A stretch of DNA of 64,000 bases from Ustilago trichophora (taxonomy: Eukaryota > Basidiomycota > Ustilaginomycetes > Ustilaginales > Ustilaginaceae), in NCBI GenBank assembly GCA_900323505.1, contig OOIN01000020.1:558001-622000 (forward strand), written 5' to 3'. The stretch's first letter is position 1, and the number at the start of each line of letters is the position of its first letter. The notes below the pieces were generated by a model. The model searched no databases. It saw only the letters and a list, made by a program, of their open reading frames with translations, and had not been told where the DNA came from. Of this stretch, positions 1 to 10,583 are shown piece after piece. Position numbers and translations under genes: made by a program.

Positions 1-805
1 CCACACACCTCCTCGCTCCCCTTCTCCATCCCTTAGCCCTATCCGTTGCACTGAAGAACACTCTAGCGTATGGGAGCTTCTCTCGATCCCACAAATTCAG
101 GCCGTCCTGATATCCTACGCATTTCTTGGGCTCATCTCCATCGCACTCGATGCCGTCCTCGTACTCTACCTCTACGAGCCCATCTCCCTCGGCGGCGTCG
201 GATTCAGCTCTGACTCGACCGGCATCCTGCTCAGCATCAACGGCCTCGGAGGAGCCCTGGTACAGCTCTTCATGTTCCCACCGCTTCAAAAGCGATTTGG
301 CACCTTGAAAACGTACCAACTGTCCATGTTCGGCTTCCCGCTCTCGGTGATCCTTCTACCTGTTGCGAACCTTATTGGTCGGGCTGGGCTTGATGCGTCT
401 TCTTCAGATTCCACAACAGAAAAGTGGTATGTGACCATGGTCTGGCTTTGTCTGCTGGTCAGTACAGCGATCAGGGTGGTGGGTGGAATGGCGTTTGCAA
501 GCAACATGATCTTGGTCAACCAGTGCTCGAGATTGACGAGAGGTACGGCGTTGGGAACGTTGAATAGTTTGGCACAGATGAGTAGCAGTATTACGAGGGC
601 GATTGGGCCGTATGTGGCAAACACGCTTTTTGCGCTTTCGGTGACAAAGAACTTGTTGGGTGGACAGTTGGTTTGGTTGGTACTCGGAGTGATGGGTATG
701 ATTGGGCCTTTGACTTGTTTGTTGATTAAAGATCTGGATAAGCAGCAGGTTCAGGAGGAGGAGCAGGCGGAGGAAGAGGAAGAGACGGCAAGGTTGACGA
801 ACTGA
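1..805 (+). CDS. MFS transporter, C-terminal half (5' end outside window)
   Basis: The frame is open from base 2 to the TGA at 803-805, so the gene begins left of the window. The visible ~267 residues hold about six hydrophobic segments (for example ISYAFLGLISIALDAVLVLY and the MVWLCLLVSTAIRVVGGMAF stretch), that is, the second half of a 12-TM major facilitator. The segment around LSINGLGGALVQLFMFPPLQ and the RGTALGTLNSLAQMSSSITR loop resemble fungal MFS proteins of the YCR023C / plant ZIF1-like group. The tail is an acidic Glu-rich cytosolic stretch. The first internal ATG (272) is not the start, because conserved membrane segments lie upstream of it. The substrate cannot be told from this half. 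The gene converges on the WAPL gene. Confidence 0.85.
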   Translation, partial: HTPPRSPSPSLSPIRCTEEHSSVWELLSIPQIQAVLISYAFLGLISIALDAVLVLYLYEPISLGGVGFSSDSTGILLSINGLGGALVQLFMFPPLQKRFGTLKTYQLSMFGFPLSVILLPVANLIGRAGLDASSSDSTTEKWYVTMVWLCLLVSTAIRVVGGMAFASNMILVNQCSRLTRGTALGTLNSLAQMSSSITRAIGPYVANTLFALSVTKNLLGGQLVWLVLGVMGMIGPLTCLLIKDLDKQQVQEEEQAEEEEETARLTN

Positions 806-1662
806 AGTAAGCCCAACTGCATGGGCACTATGGCGATGGTCGAGTCTCGGGCCTGACCCATCTTTCAGCCGCGAAAGGCAGGAGAAGGAGAGGTGGAGAA
901 GGCGGCCAAAAAAAAAAACAAAAACCACCAATCGACATGCAAAGAAGAGATAGAACAGAAACAATGCGATCCTCTCTCCCACATCGAAACGCCCACATGG
1001 AAACGAATCCCTTTATGTAACATGACATGACATCAAACTTGACTTGATTCAAGTACAGCTTTAAAGTTAACGGAGCGGATTCCGGGGGGTCTTTTGTGTC
1101 GGTGGGGTTTGTAAATTTTTGATGCTTTGTCCGAGTGTGTGTATAGTCTATGGGTTGTAAGGCTCAAGAGTGAAGGGAGAAGGGGGGGGGGGGGGGGGGG
1201 GGGGGGATTGTTGATGTTTCTTGTTATAGATGGGCAGTAGAGTTGGAGGGAGAGGAGGGAGAAGTAGGAGAAGGCAGGGAGAGTGGACCAGACTTCTCTA
1301 TCCGTCTTATTGCGCAAACGAAAACAAGAACAATCATGAAGAGTTGGTGCACGGGATGGATTCGATTCGCATCAAGCTACGGCCTCAACCCGCACCAATA
1401 GCAGTAAAGTGAAGGACAGAATCAGAACCATGATTCAAGAGAGACTTGCAAGTAGCTGGGTGTATGTCAAGAGATCTCATTGGACTTTGGAATCCGGGCG
1501 AGCAAGAGGCGGTCGAAAGTTTGGAAGGGGTATATGAATGCGAGGCTTTGTTTTGAGGTCTAATCTACAAAAACGTACACACAAGTCCAAGCTTGCTGTA
1601 CATTTCAGCCAGCAAAAAAAGAAAAAAGAAAAAAGAAAAGAAAAAAAGGCAGAAGAACGCAG
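806..1662. other. Intergenic, convergent 3' ends
   Basis: This 857-bp stretch lies between the 3' ends of the MFS and WAPL genes. I see no supported gene. It contains purine-rich runs, including an A/G-rich stretch at about 1612-1650, and the poly-G tract listed separately. Confidence 0.7.
1182..1206 (+). repeat. Poly-G tract, 25 bases
   Basis: This is an uninterrupted run of 25 G in the intergenic region. It is prone to slippage and potentially G-quadruplex forming, and its exact length is uncertain in any assembly. Confidence 0.9.
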
Positions 1663-4600
1663 CTAGGCCATCTGACCAAGTGTCAGAGCAAGATCCTTTA
1701 TCAACTGTCCAGCTTCCATAGCCACTGGATTTCCATTGCTACCACTATCCCCTTGCGACTCCTCTTCTTTCTCTTGGTCAACCTGCATCTCGGCGGATTC
1801 GAGACGATCTGAGGCGGAGGACGTGGACGATAAAGCGGCCTGATGAATCACAGCAAATTCCTCCACTGCATCCAGGAGCGTTTGGAATCCTCCCCCTTGT
1901 ACTCCTTGTTCATCTTGTTCTGCATCCAATGCAACCTTACACACAGCCAAACGATCAGGGCCACCAACGGCGAATTGTGCAATAGCGGTGGCGATAGAGT
2001 TGGACAGATAGGCAGAGTTACTGTCGTCCTCATTGATGGCTGTGAGACGAGTCTCGAAAAATACTCGCGAGAGGAGTTGGAGGGCAGATGGACGATCTGG
2101 ACAGGCACACGAGAGGGCACAGTTGCGTCGTTGCCAGCAGAGAGGGTCGAGGCGGATGGACTCGAGTGTGTCGCGAGCCTTGTCGAGCTGCTTGATCAAG
2201 AGATTGGTGAGGAGGGCAAGGGAGAGATGGATGACATCGTCAAAATGGGCTGCGTCGGGTTCGTGCGAGCCATCGAGGACATTGATAATGTCCCGGGCCG
2301 CTTCCTGGGCCTTGTTCTTGCCGCGTTTGATTCCGTTTGTGACCGAGGGCGTATGGCGGTGCTGTGTGGCACTGCGGTGGCTCAGCAAGAACGCTCGCAT
2401 GATGGAGGTCTGCAGTGGCTGGGAAAAGGCAAGCGACTCGCTCCAATTTGCATCGACTTGACTCAGATCCAGCAAGGTCTTGAAGAGGCCGTGGAGGACT
2501 TGCAGGGCACGAGTGGGGGATGCACCGGTCTGGTGAGTACCAGCATCGTCCATCGTGGTTCTAGCACCGAAAGGCGCTGCTTGAATGGCGAAGCTGATCA
2601 AGTGTTGCAATGCCTCCAACGTTTCGCTGCTTGCTGGGACAGCCTGGTCCAGTTCCATGTAGAGGATATCCATGCCCTTGTCGAGAAAACGAATGCAGAC
2701 ATCGACGGTTTCCAAGTCGGGGATGGCCTCGACAGCAGCTGACGTTACCAGCTCTAGGCCTTTGCCAAAGTCGATCAGACGCTGTTGCGCTTTACCACCT
2801 TCAGAGACTACGATGTTCAAGACGGTGATGAAGAGAGAGTCGGGCGAGTGGTCTTCTGCTCCACTCTCACCAATGAGGAGATCACTGATGGCAGCCTCGG
2901 TCAGAAGACGACGAGGGAGGACGATGAGCGAACAACAAGCTGCAAGTACCAGATTGCGCAGCGTCCAGCTTTTAGAGCCAGCCATGAAAAGCTTTGAGAT
3001 GCGCGCAGTAGATCGAAGCTCATTGAGCGTCTTGCAGTCCGATCTGGATGCGATTTTGTGCTGCTTAAGCTCATGCAAGCGAAGCAGAGCGAATCCATCC
3101 TTGCGCTCCTGACGTTGATGACGACCTGCCCGCACCAGAAGCTCGCGGAGAGTGTGAAACAACTCGGACCATCGCTCACGCATCAGCGCTTCTGCGGATG
3201 AAGCCGTCTTGAGCAGTTTGGCCACGTACAGAGCGATGGAGGCATCAAGGACATCATCGACCCCTTCGCCAGCCTCTGCACCTTTGAACAGATCAAAGAC
3301 TCGTGCCATCAGGTCGGAGGCTTTCAACTTGCGAAGAAAGTCGGCCGACTGAGCGGAGGCGAGCGGATCCTCGACCTCTTCGTCGGCATCATTGCCATCT
3401 TCATGGAGGCTACCAATGTCGGGCTTGCCGCAAAGAAGGCGGACGAGCTCCACAGCCGAGCTTTTGCGGATGGAGAGGCCTTGCGAGGGACCTAGCCCTG
3501 AGAAAAGGTATTCGAGATCGTCGTTAAAGCGTCTCAATTCACCCTGAGAGCGGAGGGAGGTGATGGACTTGAGATTGAGAGTAGGATCTTGGGACTCGTC
3601 CCATTCAATGTCGTCGGCACCCTCGCCCCACTTTTTGAGCAGCTCAGCATAGCTCTCACGTGGTGGTGCAGGCGTTGCGCCTGACAGCCGAGCCGCCACT
3701 GGGATCGATGGACGCGATGCTGCAGCCGAGTCCATGCCATTGGCTTTGAGTTCTGCTTCTATCTCGTCTTCTATGTTTTGAGGCGCTGTACTTGAGGAAG
3801 GCTGTGGTGCAGATTCTGTGAGGAGATTCTCTTCGGCCTGGTCAGCGAGAAAGCTTCGCTGTAGGCCGTAGGTGCGTTTTGCGTTGCTTGCGGACGACTG
3901 TTTGATACCGGCGAGTCTACGTGCACCCAATGACGAGCCGGCGGTCTCCTGAGACTGACTGTCAGTTTGCGACCCCGTATCGAAGCGTGTGGAGCCAGCA
4001 TCCGACTGACGTCCACTCTTTGCAACGTCTTCTCTGACCGTGAGCGAATCTGGCCGTTCTCCATCTGAAGCAATTGGTGCATGTGAGCCTGCGTCGGATA
4101 ATGCCGAGGGAGCTGTTTCGGTCCTGCGCAGAGAGCCTGTTCGTGAGTCGAGTAGAGCTTGTGCAATGTCATCCACTTTGGATTTGGTCGAACGTGCGGC
4201 TCTGGGTGCCATTCGGTCAGCCATCCTTGGTCGCTTGGAGGGACTGGTGAGAGTTCCGGGAGATAGCAGCTGAGCATCGTCAAAGCTGTTGGAAGGCAAG
4301 GCTGGAGATGGAAGAGGACTGTTTGCGTATGCAGTCGCTTCTCCGAGCGGTGTCTCGTCATCATCTTGATGTAGGTGAACGACGGGCTGACTTTCACTTT
4401 TAGCGAATGGATTGCGAGGTTGTGGCAATGTTGGTTGTATGGCATCAAAGAGACTGGCAAGGTCTTGAGCTGGGCGTGATGGAGTTCGGGAGCGTGCTTG
4501 TCGTTTGGATGGCGAGACCGAAGATTGCTTGCGAGGTGAGGAGCTGGCGCTTCTCTTGGCTGAGAGATTTGATGCGGTTGAACGACGATCGGCCTTGCTG

Positions 4601-5154
4601 GGAGAGGGAGAAGCAGCCCTGGCTGGACGCTGAGGAAGTGACTTTGTTGAGCTGAGTTTAGCTGAAGATGGGCCTGGTTTGGGGAAGAGAGCTGGTGATG
4701 ATAGTGAAGCCGAATTTGACGCCGCCCGGGATGATGACGAGCTCAGATGAATGTGAGATGGAGTTGCAGTAGCGGATAGCTTGGTTGATATGCCATTGAT
4801 CGTTGTGCTTGGGCTTTGTTTGGCGGAGAGTGGTGAAGAGATGTCGTGGTCATTGGTGGTAGACTGATGCGATTGATTGCGGTTTGGACTGAGGTGTGAA
4901 GTTTGTTGGGGTTGCGACGATGGCGATGCAGGTGTGACTTGAAAGCGCCTTGCTTGTGTATTGGATGGGCGTGCTTCGTCATCGTCATCGGATGATCCAC
5001 TGGACGAAGCAACAATGAAATGTGCGCTGTTGTTGACTGCTCGATTGCGCCTGCGATAAGTGACTGTGGTGTGCTTGCGTCGCAGCGATGACGAGGTATC
5101 CATGATGGGCAGGTTTCGCACGCCGGCGTGAGCTGCTGTTAGAGTTGTCGCCAC
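1663..5154 (-). CDS. WAPL-family cohesin release factor (Wings apart-like)
   Basis: The product is 1163 aa with no intron. Residues ~1-490 are disordered, Ser/Pro/Arg-rich and basic. A short conserved-looking motif, TYGLQRSFL, lies at ~427-435. The WAPL helical-repeat domain runs from ~500 (ESYAELLKKWGEG) to the C terminus and includes SLRSQGELRRFNDDLEYLFS near 535, a hallmark of the family. Known for the family: WAPL/Rad61 binds Pds5 and Scc3 and opens the Smc3-kleisin gate to release cohesin from chromosomes in the nucleus. A second in-frame Met at residue 18 (IMDTSSS) is an alternative start. The gene is divergent from BIR1 across a ~0.6 kb shared promoter. The family call is firm; the exact start is not. 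Confidence 0.88.
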   Translation of the reverse strand: MATTLTAAHAGVRNLPIMDTSSSLRRKHTTVTYRRRNRAVNNSAHFIVASSSGSSDDDDEARPSNTQARRFQVTPASPSSQPQQTSHLSPNRNQSHQSTTNDHDISSPLSAKQSPSTTINGISTKLSATATPSHIHLSSSSSRAASNSASLSSPALFPKPGPSSAKLSSTKSLPQRPARAASPSPSKADRRSTASNLSAKRSASSSPRKQSSVSPSKRQARSRTPSRPAQDLASLFDAIQPTLPQPRNPFAKSESQPVVHLHQDDDETPLGEATAYANSPLPSPALPSNSFDDAQLLSPGTLTSPSKRPRMADRMAPRAARSTKSKVDDIAQALLDSRTGSLRRTETAPSALSDAGSHAPIASDGERPDSLTVREDVAKSGRQSDAGSTRFDTGSQTDSQSQETAGSSLGARRLAGIKQSSASNAKRTYGLQRSFLADQAEENLLTESAPQPSSSTAPQNIEDEIEAELKANGMDSAAASRPSIPVAARLSGATPAPPRESYAELLKKWGEGADDIEWDESQDPTLNLKSITSLRSQGELRRFNDDLEYLFSGLGPSQGLSIRKSSAVELVRLLCGKPDIGSLHEDGNDADEEVEDPLASAQSADFLRKLKASDLMARVFDLFKGAEAGEGVDDVLDASIALYVAKLLKTASSAEALMRERWSELFHTLRELLVRAGRHQRQERKDGFALLRLHELKQHKIASRSDCKTLNELRSTARISKLFMAGSKSWTLRNLVLAACCSLIVLPRRLLTEAAISDLLIGESGAEDHSPDSLFITVLNIVVSEGGKAQQRLIDFGKGLELVTSAAVEAIPDLETVDVCIRFLDKGMDILYMELDQAVPASSETLEALQHLISFAIQAAPFGARTTMDDAGTHQTGASPTRALQVLHGLFKTLLDLSQVDANWSESLAFSQPLQTSIMRAFLLSHRSATQHRHTPSVTNGIKRGKNKAQEAARDIINVLDGSHEPDAAHFDDVIHLSLALLTNLLIKQLDKARDTLESIRLDPLCWQRRNCALSCACPDRPSALQLLSRVFFETRLTAINEDDSNSAYLSNSIATAIAQFAVGGPDRLAVCKVALDAEQDEQGVQGGGFQTLLDAVEEFAVIHQAALSSTSSASDRLESAEMQVDQEKEEESQGDSGSNGNPVAMEAGQLIKDLALTLGQMA

Positions 5155-5758
5155 TGTCAGCTGTCAGCGATGATGCGTGCGATGCGATGGGTTGTCGGCG
5201 TAAGAAGTCTAGTGCTGAGCAAGAGCAAACGATGGCGTCTTGTCTCAACTCCAAAGCAGTCAGTCGGACGACTTTGCAAGCTTTCAGGGTCCTCGTTCTC
5301 TCTTTGTGTGCAGATGATGCCCGAAGAGCAACAAATACTGTGTGCTGCGCTGCGCTGCCTCTCTTTTTCTTCACAAAGACATGGCATCACGTGCACGACT
5401 GACGCGTTTCTTCAACACTCTGTTAGCTTTACGCCCTTGGTGTTGGCCAAAAGTAACACAATTCCGTCTCTCTTCTCAGACTCAGCCTGTGCGTATGCAT
5501 ATCTCGAGCAGTTTGGCGTCTCTCCAACCTTTGACATATCCTTTGCTCATCCTTGCGGCTGGTCCGACATTCTCTTTACCACCACGATTGGTGCGCCTCT
5601 CTCCCACACGCTATCGCTACGCCTCGGCCAATATCCTCGGCAGCATCCGCCAACTCGCTCAGAACCTCTCTGACCGTCGCAGTGCTATCTTCGGCCAACA
5701 ACCCGAACCAGCATCTACAAGAAAAGCGTCAACAATCAGCCTTGCCCAGTCATCAAAC
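5155..5758. promoter_or_regulatory. Bidirectional promoter of WAPL and BIR1 genes
   Basis: About 604 bp separates the WAPL start from the preferred BIR1 start. It contains one ACGCGT hexamer (5402-5407), the MCB element bound by MBF-type G1/S regulators in yeasts. The BIR1 frame stays open upstream to an ATG at 5342, so part of this stretch could be translated, although that extension looks like unstructured 5' leader. Confidence 0.5.
5402..5407 (+). promoter_or_regulatory. MCB-like ACGCGT box
   Basis: This palindromic ACGCGT lies between two mitotic genes. Cell-cycle (MBF) control is inferred from the motif only, and a single hexamer can occur by chance. Confidence 0.35.
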
Positions 5759-7210
5759 ATGATGTTCTCCGAAGAGGATCGAGTGGCCTCGTTTGCCACC
5801 GCTTCATCTTCCACCTCATCATCGGCAGCCAAAAAGAGCCAATCCACAAAGATGTCTGCTGCCTCATCCTCATCATCATTATCACTCCAATGGCCTCATC
5901 CCACCACTGGACGAACCGCAAAATCATCCGGCATCCCAACTCCCTCCATTCTCGCAAACTACGGCTTCTATCACACTCCAACACCAGACGCGCCTGATGC
6001 CGTCACTCACTATCTCTACCCCGACGTTCAACTCGCATCATGGCAATCTGGTCATGACCCCTTGGCACGTCTAGAGCAAGCGCTTCCCGGCAACGGCTGG
6101 TGTCGCATCCTTCGTAGTCATCAACAAGGCTTTCTCGACAAGCAGCGCGCCAAATGGATATGGCACTCTGCCGACCTATTGCCAACCAGCAACGAGTTGA
6201 TCCAAGCACGAAAGGAGACGTTTGGTTCCGAATGGCCCTACGACGCCAAAAAGGGATGGAAACCTACCAGCAAGAAGCTCGCCGAAGCCGGGTTTTTCTT
6301 TACACCCACACAGGAGGAGCCCGACAATGCAAAGTGTATCTACTGCAGCAAAGCATTGGGAGGTTGGGAAAAATCCGACGATCCCGTTCACGAGCATCAG
6401 CGCCGTCATCCCGAGTGTGCCTTCTTCAACTGCGAGCTTCGAAAGCCAGAACAAGACGAGCAACAAGCTTCGTCAGAGGAGCCAGCTGCTGTCGATGTTG
6501 CCGAGCAAGAGCATGTCGAGCCTGCTGTGACATCCAAAAAGGGCGGCAAGCGCGTCGCCTCTACAACAACACGAAAAGCCTCGACAAAGGTCAGCAAGAC
6601 AAAAAAATCAACAGCGGCTAATGCACAAGAGGAGCAAGAGTCACGCGATGAGCTGGATGATGTGCCAGCAACCGTAGTAGAGCCAACAGAAGAGCCTGCC
6701 GAGACCGCCGCGACAACAACAAAGAAGGGTAGCCGCAAGACGCGCAGTGTCTCGACAAGAAAGCTTCCGGCCAAACCAGAGGTGCAAGAGGCGGCGGAAG
6801 AGCCTGCAGCAGAGGAGGAGCAAGAGGAAGCAGAAGAAGCAACGCCTGCACTTGAAGAGCCAGCTAAGACTCTGAGCAAGAAGAAGAGCGCCACTGGCTT
6901 GGGCAATGGCAATGCAGCAGCAACAGCGGCACGTCCTACTAGGGCTGCGAGCAGAAGAGCCACCAAAGCCATCGGACTGCTCTCTGCAGATGACGACGTC
7001 GACCGCATTCCAAGAAGGCCCGACAAGGAGGATCTCGAGAAGCGCGAATTGGCCCTTTCAGATCCCATCCCTTTTCCCACCGCATCAAGCGAGGATCAGC
7101 CAGAGCCAGCAACAGATCCAGTGCAGCCAGCCAAGCCCAAGAGAAGTCGATCCAAACCAAAGAAACTCGATCAAGTCAAGACACCCAAGGATCCCACTCC
7201 AGAGCTAGAG

Positions 7211-7241
<31 letters not shown>

Positions 7242-8107
7242 CAGAGGCGCAGGAAGAGAACGCAGCACCATTTCCTGAGGACAATACCGTCATCGAGCAC
7301 GATGCGTCGGAGGTGGAAGTAGAAGAGGAACCAGAGGAGCCGGTTGAGGAGCCAAAGAGGCGAGGCCGTGGAGCCAAAGCAACACCATCGAGCGCACCCG
7401 CAAAAGCAACCACAGCTGCAACAAGATCACGCAAAGCCTCGGCCAAAGTCACAGCGCCTCCTACACTCAGCGAACCCGAGGAGGAAACGGAAGAAGAAGC
7501 GCCTGCAGCATTAGCAGCAGACTCGGTCGCATTCCCATCCATGAGCTCGGAAGCAGACCAAGAGCCACCACGTCAACGCTCGTCTCGCTCCGTTTCAAGT
7601 GCCCTTGCTACCGCCTCGAACAAGGCCTCCGCCACCACCGACAAAAAGGCTCCTAGCGACGCTTCATCCAGCTCTGACAGCCGAAAGTCCTCTTCCTCTG
7701 CATCAACCAAACAAAGCGCCACCAAATCCACCCCTCCTGCATCCGAGATCAAGATCTTATCCGCCGAAAGCGAACCAATCGACGAAGCCGACTCGAGCAT
7801 CCTCCCCAACGCCGGTTCCCAAGCAACCATCCGTGGCGCCCCTCGCACCTCTTCCTCCTTTGCAAGCTCACCACCGCCAGCTGGCTCGACTATCGACCGA
7901 ACACCGTTATCGCAATTGCCCCAGCTGAGCCGTCTAGACCTGGACGAATCTCAGCGCGCAATGACCCTCGGCGATTGGTTGCAGATGAAAGCCGACGCTG
8001 CGGCTCAGGAGATGCGCGAGGCGGGCGAAGCGCAGTTGGCCGAGTTTGAAAACCAGCTGCGGGTGAATCGGGCTGTTATCGAGAGGCGGTTACGGGGACG
8101 TGCATGA
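5759..8107 (+). CDS. BIR1: BIR1/survivin-type chromosomal passenger protein with a degenerate first BIR
   Basis: The product is 782 aa from ATG 5759. The frame is open upstream to ATG 5342 (921 aa). I prefer 5759 because family members start just before the first BIR motif (here EEDRVASF then WPHPTTGR). BIR-2 (residues ~157-225) is canonical, with zinc ligands C-x2-C-x16-H-x6-C in AKCIYC, HEH and PEC. BIR-1 keeps the fold signature (YGFYHTPTPDAPD) but its four ligand positions hold Y, P, L and N. A long Lys/Glu/Ala-rich linker follows with a Glu-Pro run (7200-7245), then a C-terminal helical block (MTLGDWLQMKADAAAQEM) like the INCENP-binding end of yeast Bir1. Known role: the survivin-like subunit of the Aurora B complex at centromeres. 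Confidence 0.87.
7200..7245 (+). repeat. In-frame Glu-Pro hexanucleotide repeat
   Basis: GAGCCA units repeated in tandem encode alternating Glu-Pro in the disordered linker of the BIR1 protein. Length variation between strains is likely. Confidence 0.8.
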
Positions 8108-8406
8108 CACTGGTCTTTGCACACTTGTTGATCTTTGTACTTTAGCACATGACATGCATTCTCACACATTGAGCCAGATAAGTAGACCATGTGAACGCTT
8201 GTTATTTTGCATGAAATCAGGGGGTGGTTGGGGAATACAGAGGTTGAACTCGTGATGGATTGAGAATGATATTGATGTACATGTGTTTTTCTTGTTTTCT
8301 TGTTTTCTGGTTCGATGTTTGGTGTGTTGTACTTTGGATTCCGTTGAGAGAGTGTAAGAAGGTTTTTGTAGGAAAGAGTTTGATTATTCGTTTTGAGGAG
8401 ATGGTT
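8108..8406. other. Convergent intergenic region
   Basis: This 299-bp stretch lies between the 3' ends of BIR1 and the MetE-like gene. It is T-rich on the plus strand around 8285-8330. No gene is seen, and no discrete terminator signal can be named. Confidence 0.6.
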
Positions 8407-9573
8407 TTAGATGGTATCGTTCCAAACTGCTTGAGCGACATGTCTGCAAAGGATTAATTTATCGAATTGGGATTGTTTTGTGATTTGATTACCATGAACA
8501 GTGCTACTGAAGCCGCACTGTGGGCTGATAGCCAACTGATTTAAACCATGTTCACCGAGGATTGATTTTGCGGCTTGATGAATTTTCTCAATGAGATGAT
8601 TTTGATCTTCCATTTTGGCGAATTTGCTGCTGACTAGACCTAGAACAACCATTTTGTTGGATGGAAGATGTTTCAAGGCAGAGAAATCTTTTCCACTTCG
8701 ATCGTCTTCCCATTCGAGGAAGAATGTGTTTACGTTTAGATTTTGGAACATTACCTCGGCGATGGGGTTGTATCCTTCTTCGCTTCCTTGGGCGAAAAAT
8801 TGACTTCGGAAATTTCCCTTGCATAGATGAATCGCTGCAATCATGTCGCAAGGTTTAGATGCTAAACAGGCGTTGATCAGACGTGCGTAATCGTGAGGAA
8901 GTTTCTCGAGATCTTCTCCACGCGATGCAGCTTGACTTCGCATTGTTTCATCCGTAAGGTACGCAAGATTGGTATCATCCAGTTGAATATATCGACATCC
9001 GGCCTTGTAGAGTTCGGTGATTTCGGTTCGATAAACCTCAGCAAGATCGCTGAAGAATTCTTTCAAATCCGGGTAGACTTGGGTGGAAATCGCTGCTCTA
9101 CCACCGCGAAAGTGACACATTGTGGGGGAAGGAATGGTAATTTTGATCCTCTTGACCTCGGATTCGGGAACCAAGCTTTTGAGGTATAAGAAATTATCAA
9201 CCTCGATGTTGTGCGTGTGTCTCAATTTGCCAGTAACGGAAAGAGTGGGTGGCACACGACCTTCTTTTTGCTCGAGAGTGTTCTTAGAGATGGTGATACC
9301 GGAGATGTGTTTAAGAAAATCAAGGTGGAAGTATTCGCGACGAAATTCGCCATCGGTGATTTCTTGAACGTTATTCGAGATGAGTTCTTGAACGTGGGTG
9401 GCGATTTCGCGATCTTCGATTTGACGAAGTTCGGAAGAGGAAAGTTTGCCAGAGGCATGATCGGAACGAGCGGTGTGAATCGCTTGAGGTCGAAGGAAGG
9501 ATCCTACGTGTGCGTGACGGAAAGTGGGATTGATGGCGAGGGACGTTGGTCCTGTGCCTGTGGGTAGAGACAT
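8407..9573 (-). CDS. MetE-like (cobalamin-independent methionine synthase family) methyltransferase
   Basis: The product is 388 aa from the ATG at 9573 (MSLPTGTG). The frame extends upstream, but that part is low-complexity leader sequence. It corresponds to the C-terminal catalytic barrel of MetE, as in short bacterial YxjG/YxjH-type proteins. Seen: N-terminal HAHVGSFLRP (~20-29), EITDGEFRREYFHLDF, QLDDTNLAYL, the zinc-site motif HLC at ~248-250, an acidic EWEDD, and the last zinc Cys in SPQCGF at ~354. Known chemistry: zinc-activated thiol methyl transfer. The true methyl donor of short fungal members is not established. There are no introns. The gene is divergent from an SDR gene, with more A/T-rich codons than neighbouring regulatory genes. 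Confidence 0.85.
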   Translation of the reverse strand: MSLPTGTGPTSLAINPTFRHAHVGSFLRPQAIHTARSDHASGKLSSSELRQIEDREIATHVQELISNNVQEITDGEFRREYFHLDFLKHISGITISKNTLEQKEGRVPPTLSVTGKLRHTHNIEVDNFLYLKSLVPESEVKRIKITIPSPTMCHFRGGRAAISTQVYPDLKEFFSDLAEVYRTEITELYKAGCRYIQLDDTNLAYLTDETMRSQAASRGEDLEKLPHDYARLINACLASKPCDMIAAIHLCKGNFRSQFFAQGSEEGYNPIAEVMFQNLNVNTFFLEWEDDRSGKDFSALKHLPSNKMVVLGLVSSKFAKMEDQNHLIEKIHQAAKSILGEHGLNQLAISPQCGFSSTVHGNQITKQSQFDKLILCRHVAQAVWNDTI

Positions 9574-9890
9574 TTTTGCGATAAAGGAGGAGAATGGGAT
9601 TAACGGGCGAAAGAGGTGGGATGGGGATAGATTGGAAGTAAGGAAGGAACGAAGGAAGGAAGGAAGGAAAGATGCAAAGATGGACTTGAAGAAGATCAAG
9701 ATTCTTGTTTGGCAAGGGAAACAAGACACGCACAGACCAGACCAGACCAAACTCATAGGAGGCGAGAAAGCTTCGCACACGACAGTCAAACCTTGCCACA
9801 CCAACCAAGATCCTCCAACAGAATCACTGGTTGAGCAACAAGAGAGTGCAACAGTGGGCACTGTACGACAGCGCAACGTTCTCTCCCAAG

Positions 9891-9917
9891 TGTACTGTGT
9901 ACTGTACATACTGTACA
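9891..9917. repeat. TACTGTACA-type short repeat cluster
   Basis: Three partly overlapping TGTACTGT / ACTGTACA units lie in the divergent promoter. They belong to a motif that recurs in intergenic DNA across the window. Confidence 0.6.
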
Positions 9918-10490
9918 CCAGAGAAGAACCTCCACCCCCAGACGGAGATGGCGCGGAACTGACGGCAACAAAAAGTCAATCTCGCACGACACACTTTTTG
10001 TTCCCGATTTCCAAAAGATGAGATTCGATCTAGAGAACCACAGAGATTGCCGAAAAAAGGGCACATTTGCGCACGTCGAAATATGCACACCTGCATGGCA
10101 CTGCATCTTGTTCGACAGAATGTACGCTCCGGACATCTCTCTCTCTCTTCTCTTCCTCTCTCTTGCCTTATTCTGGCTTGACTTGGTGGGAAAAGGTCAC
10201 GAACCGTATTTATGATGTCGAAATGCACCCCGAGCTGCGGTGAGTGATAATCAGGGTAAGCTAGAGAATCGATTGTGTGTGGAGGAGAAACAGATTGCGG
10301 AGCGGGAGCGCTTTTTTTGGTTATTGATTCGGTGAATAAGAGCTTCTTGTTTGCCGATCTGGGGAATCAAACGTCAGCACCGGAGTACAGTACGTGTGTG
10401 CACAGTCCAGCCAAGAATCCCGTGACCCCCGCCCAATCTCCTTCTCCCTCCCGGCAATCTTCTCGCCCCCTTTCCCCCCCTGATGAATCC

Positions 10491-10497
10491 ATATAAA
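10491..10497 (+). promoter_or_regulatory. TATA-like box of the SDR gene
   Basis: ATATAAA lies about 90 bp upstream of ATG 10584, following a C-rich stretch. The assignment rests on motif and spacing only. Confidence 0.45.
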
Positions 10498-10583
10498 GCC
10501 TCCCGTAACACCATCTTGACACATCATTCTACCATCATCTTATCCTTTGCAACGAACGATATAAAACAAAAAGAAACGAAAGA

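Larger units (their letters stand above)
9574..10583. promoter_or_regulatory. Divergent promoter region, MetE-like / SDR
   Basis: About 1.0 kb separates two divergently transcribed metabolic genes. It contains a GGAA microsatellite (~9640-9672), a TGTACTGT-type repeat cluster (9891-9917), and a TATA-like box in front of the SDR gene. No coding sequence is supported. Confidence 0.6.

Noticed and set aside
5342..5758. N-terminal extension of BIR1 as a mitochondrial presequence
   Set aside because: It has Arg/Ser-rich stretches, but a chromosomal passenger protein has no reason for import, and the domain begins right after Met at 5759.
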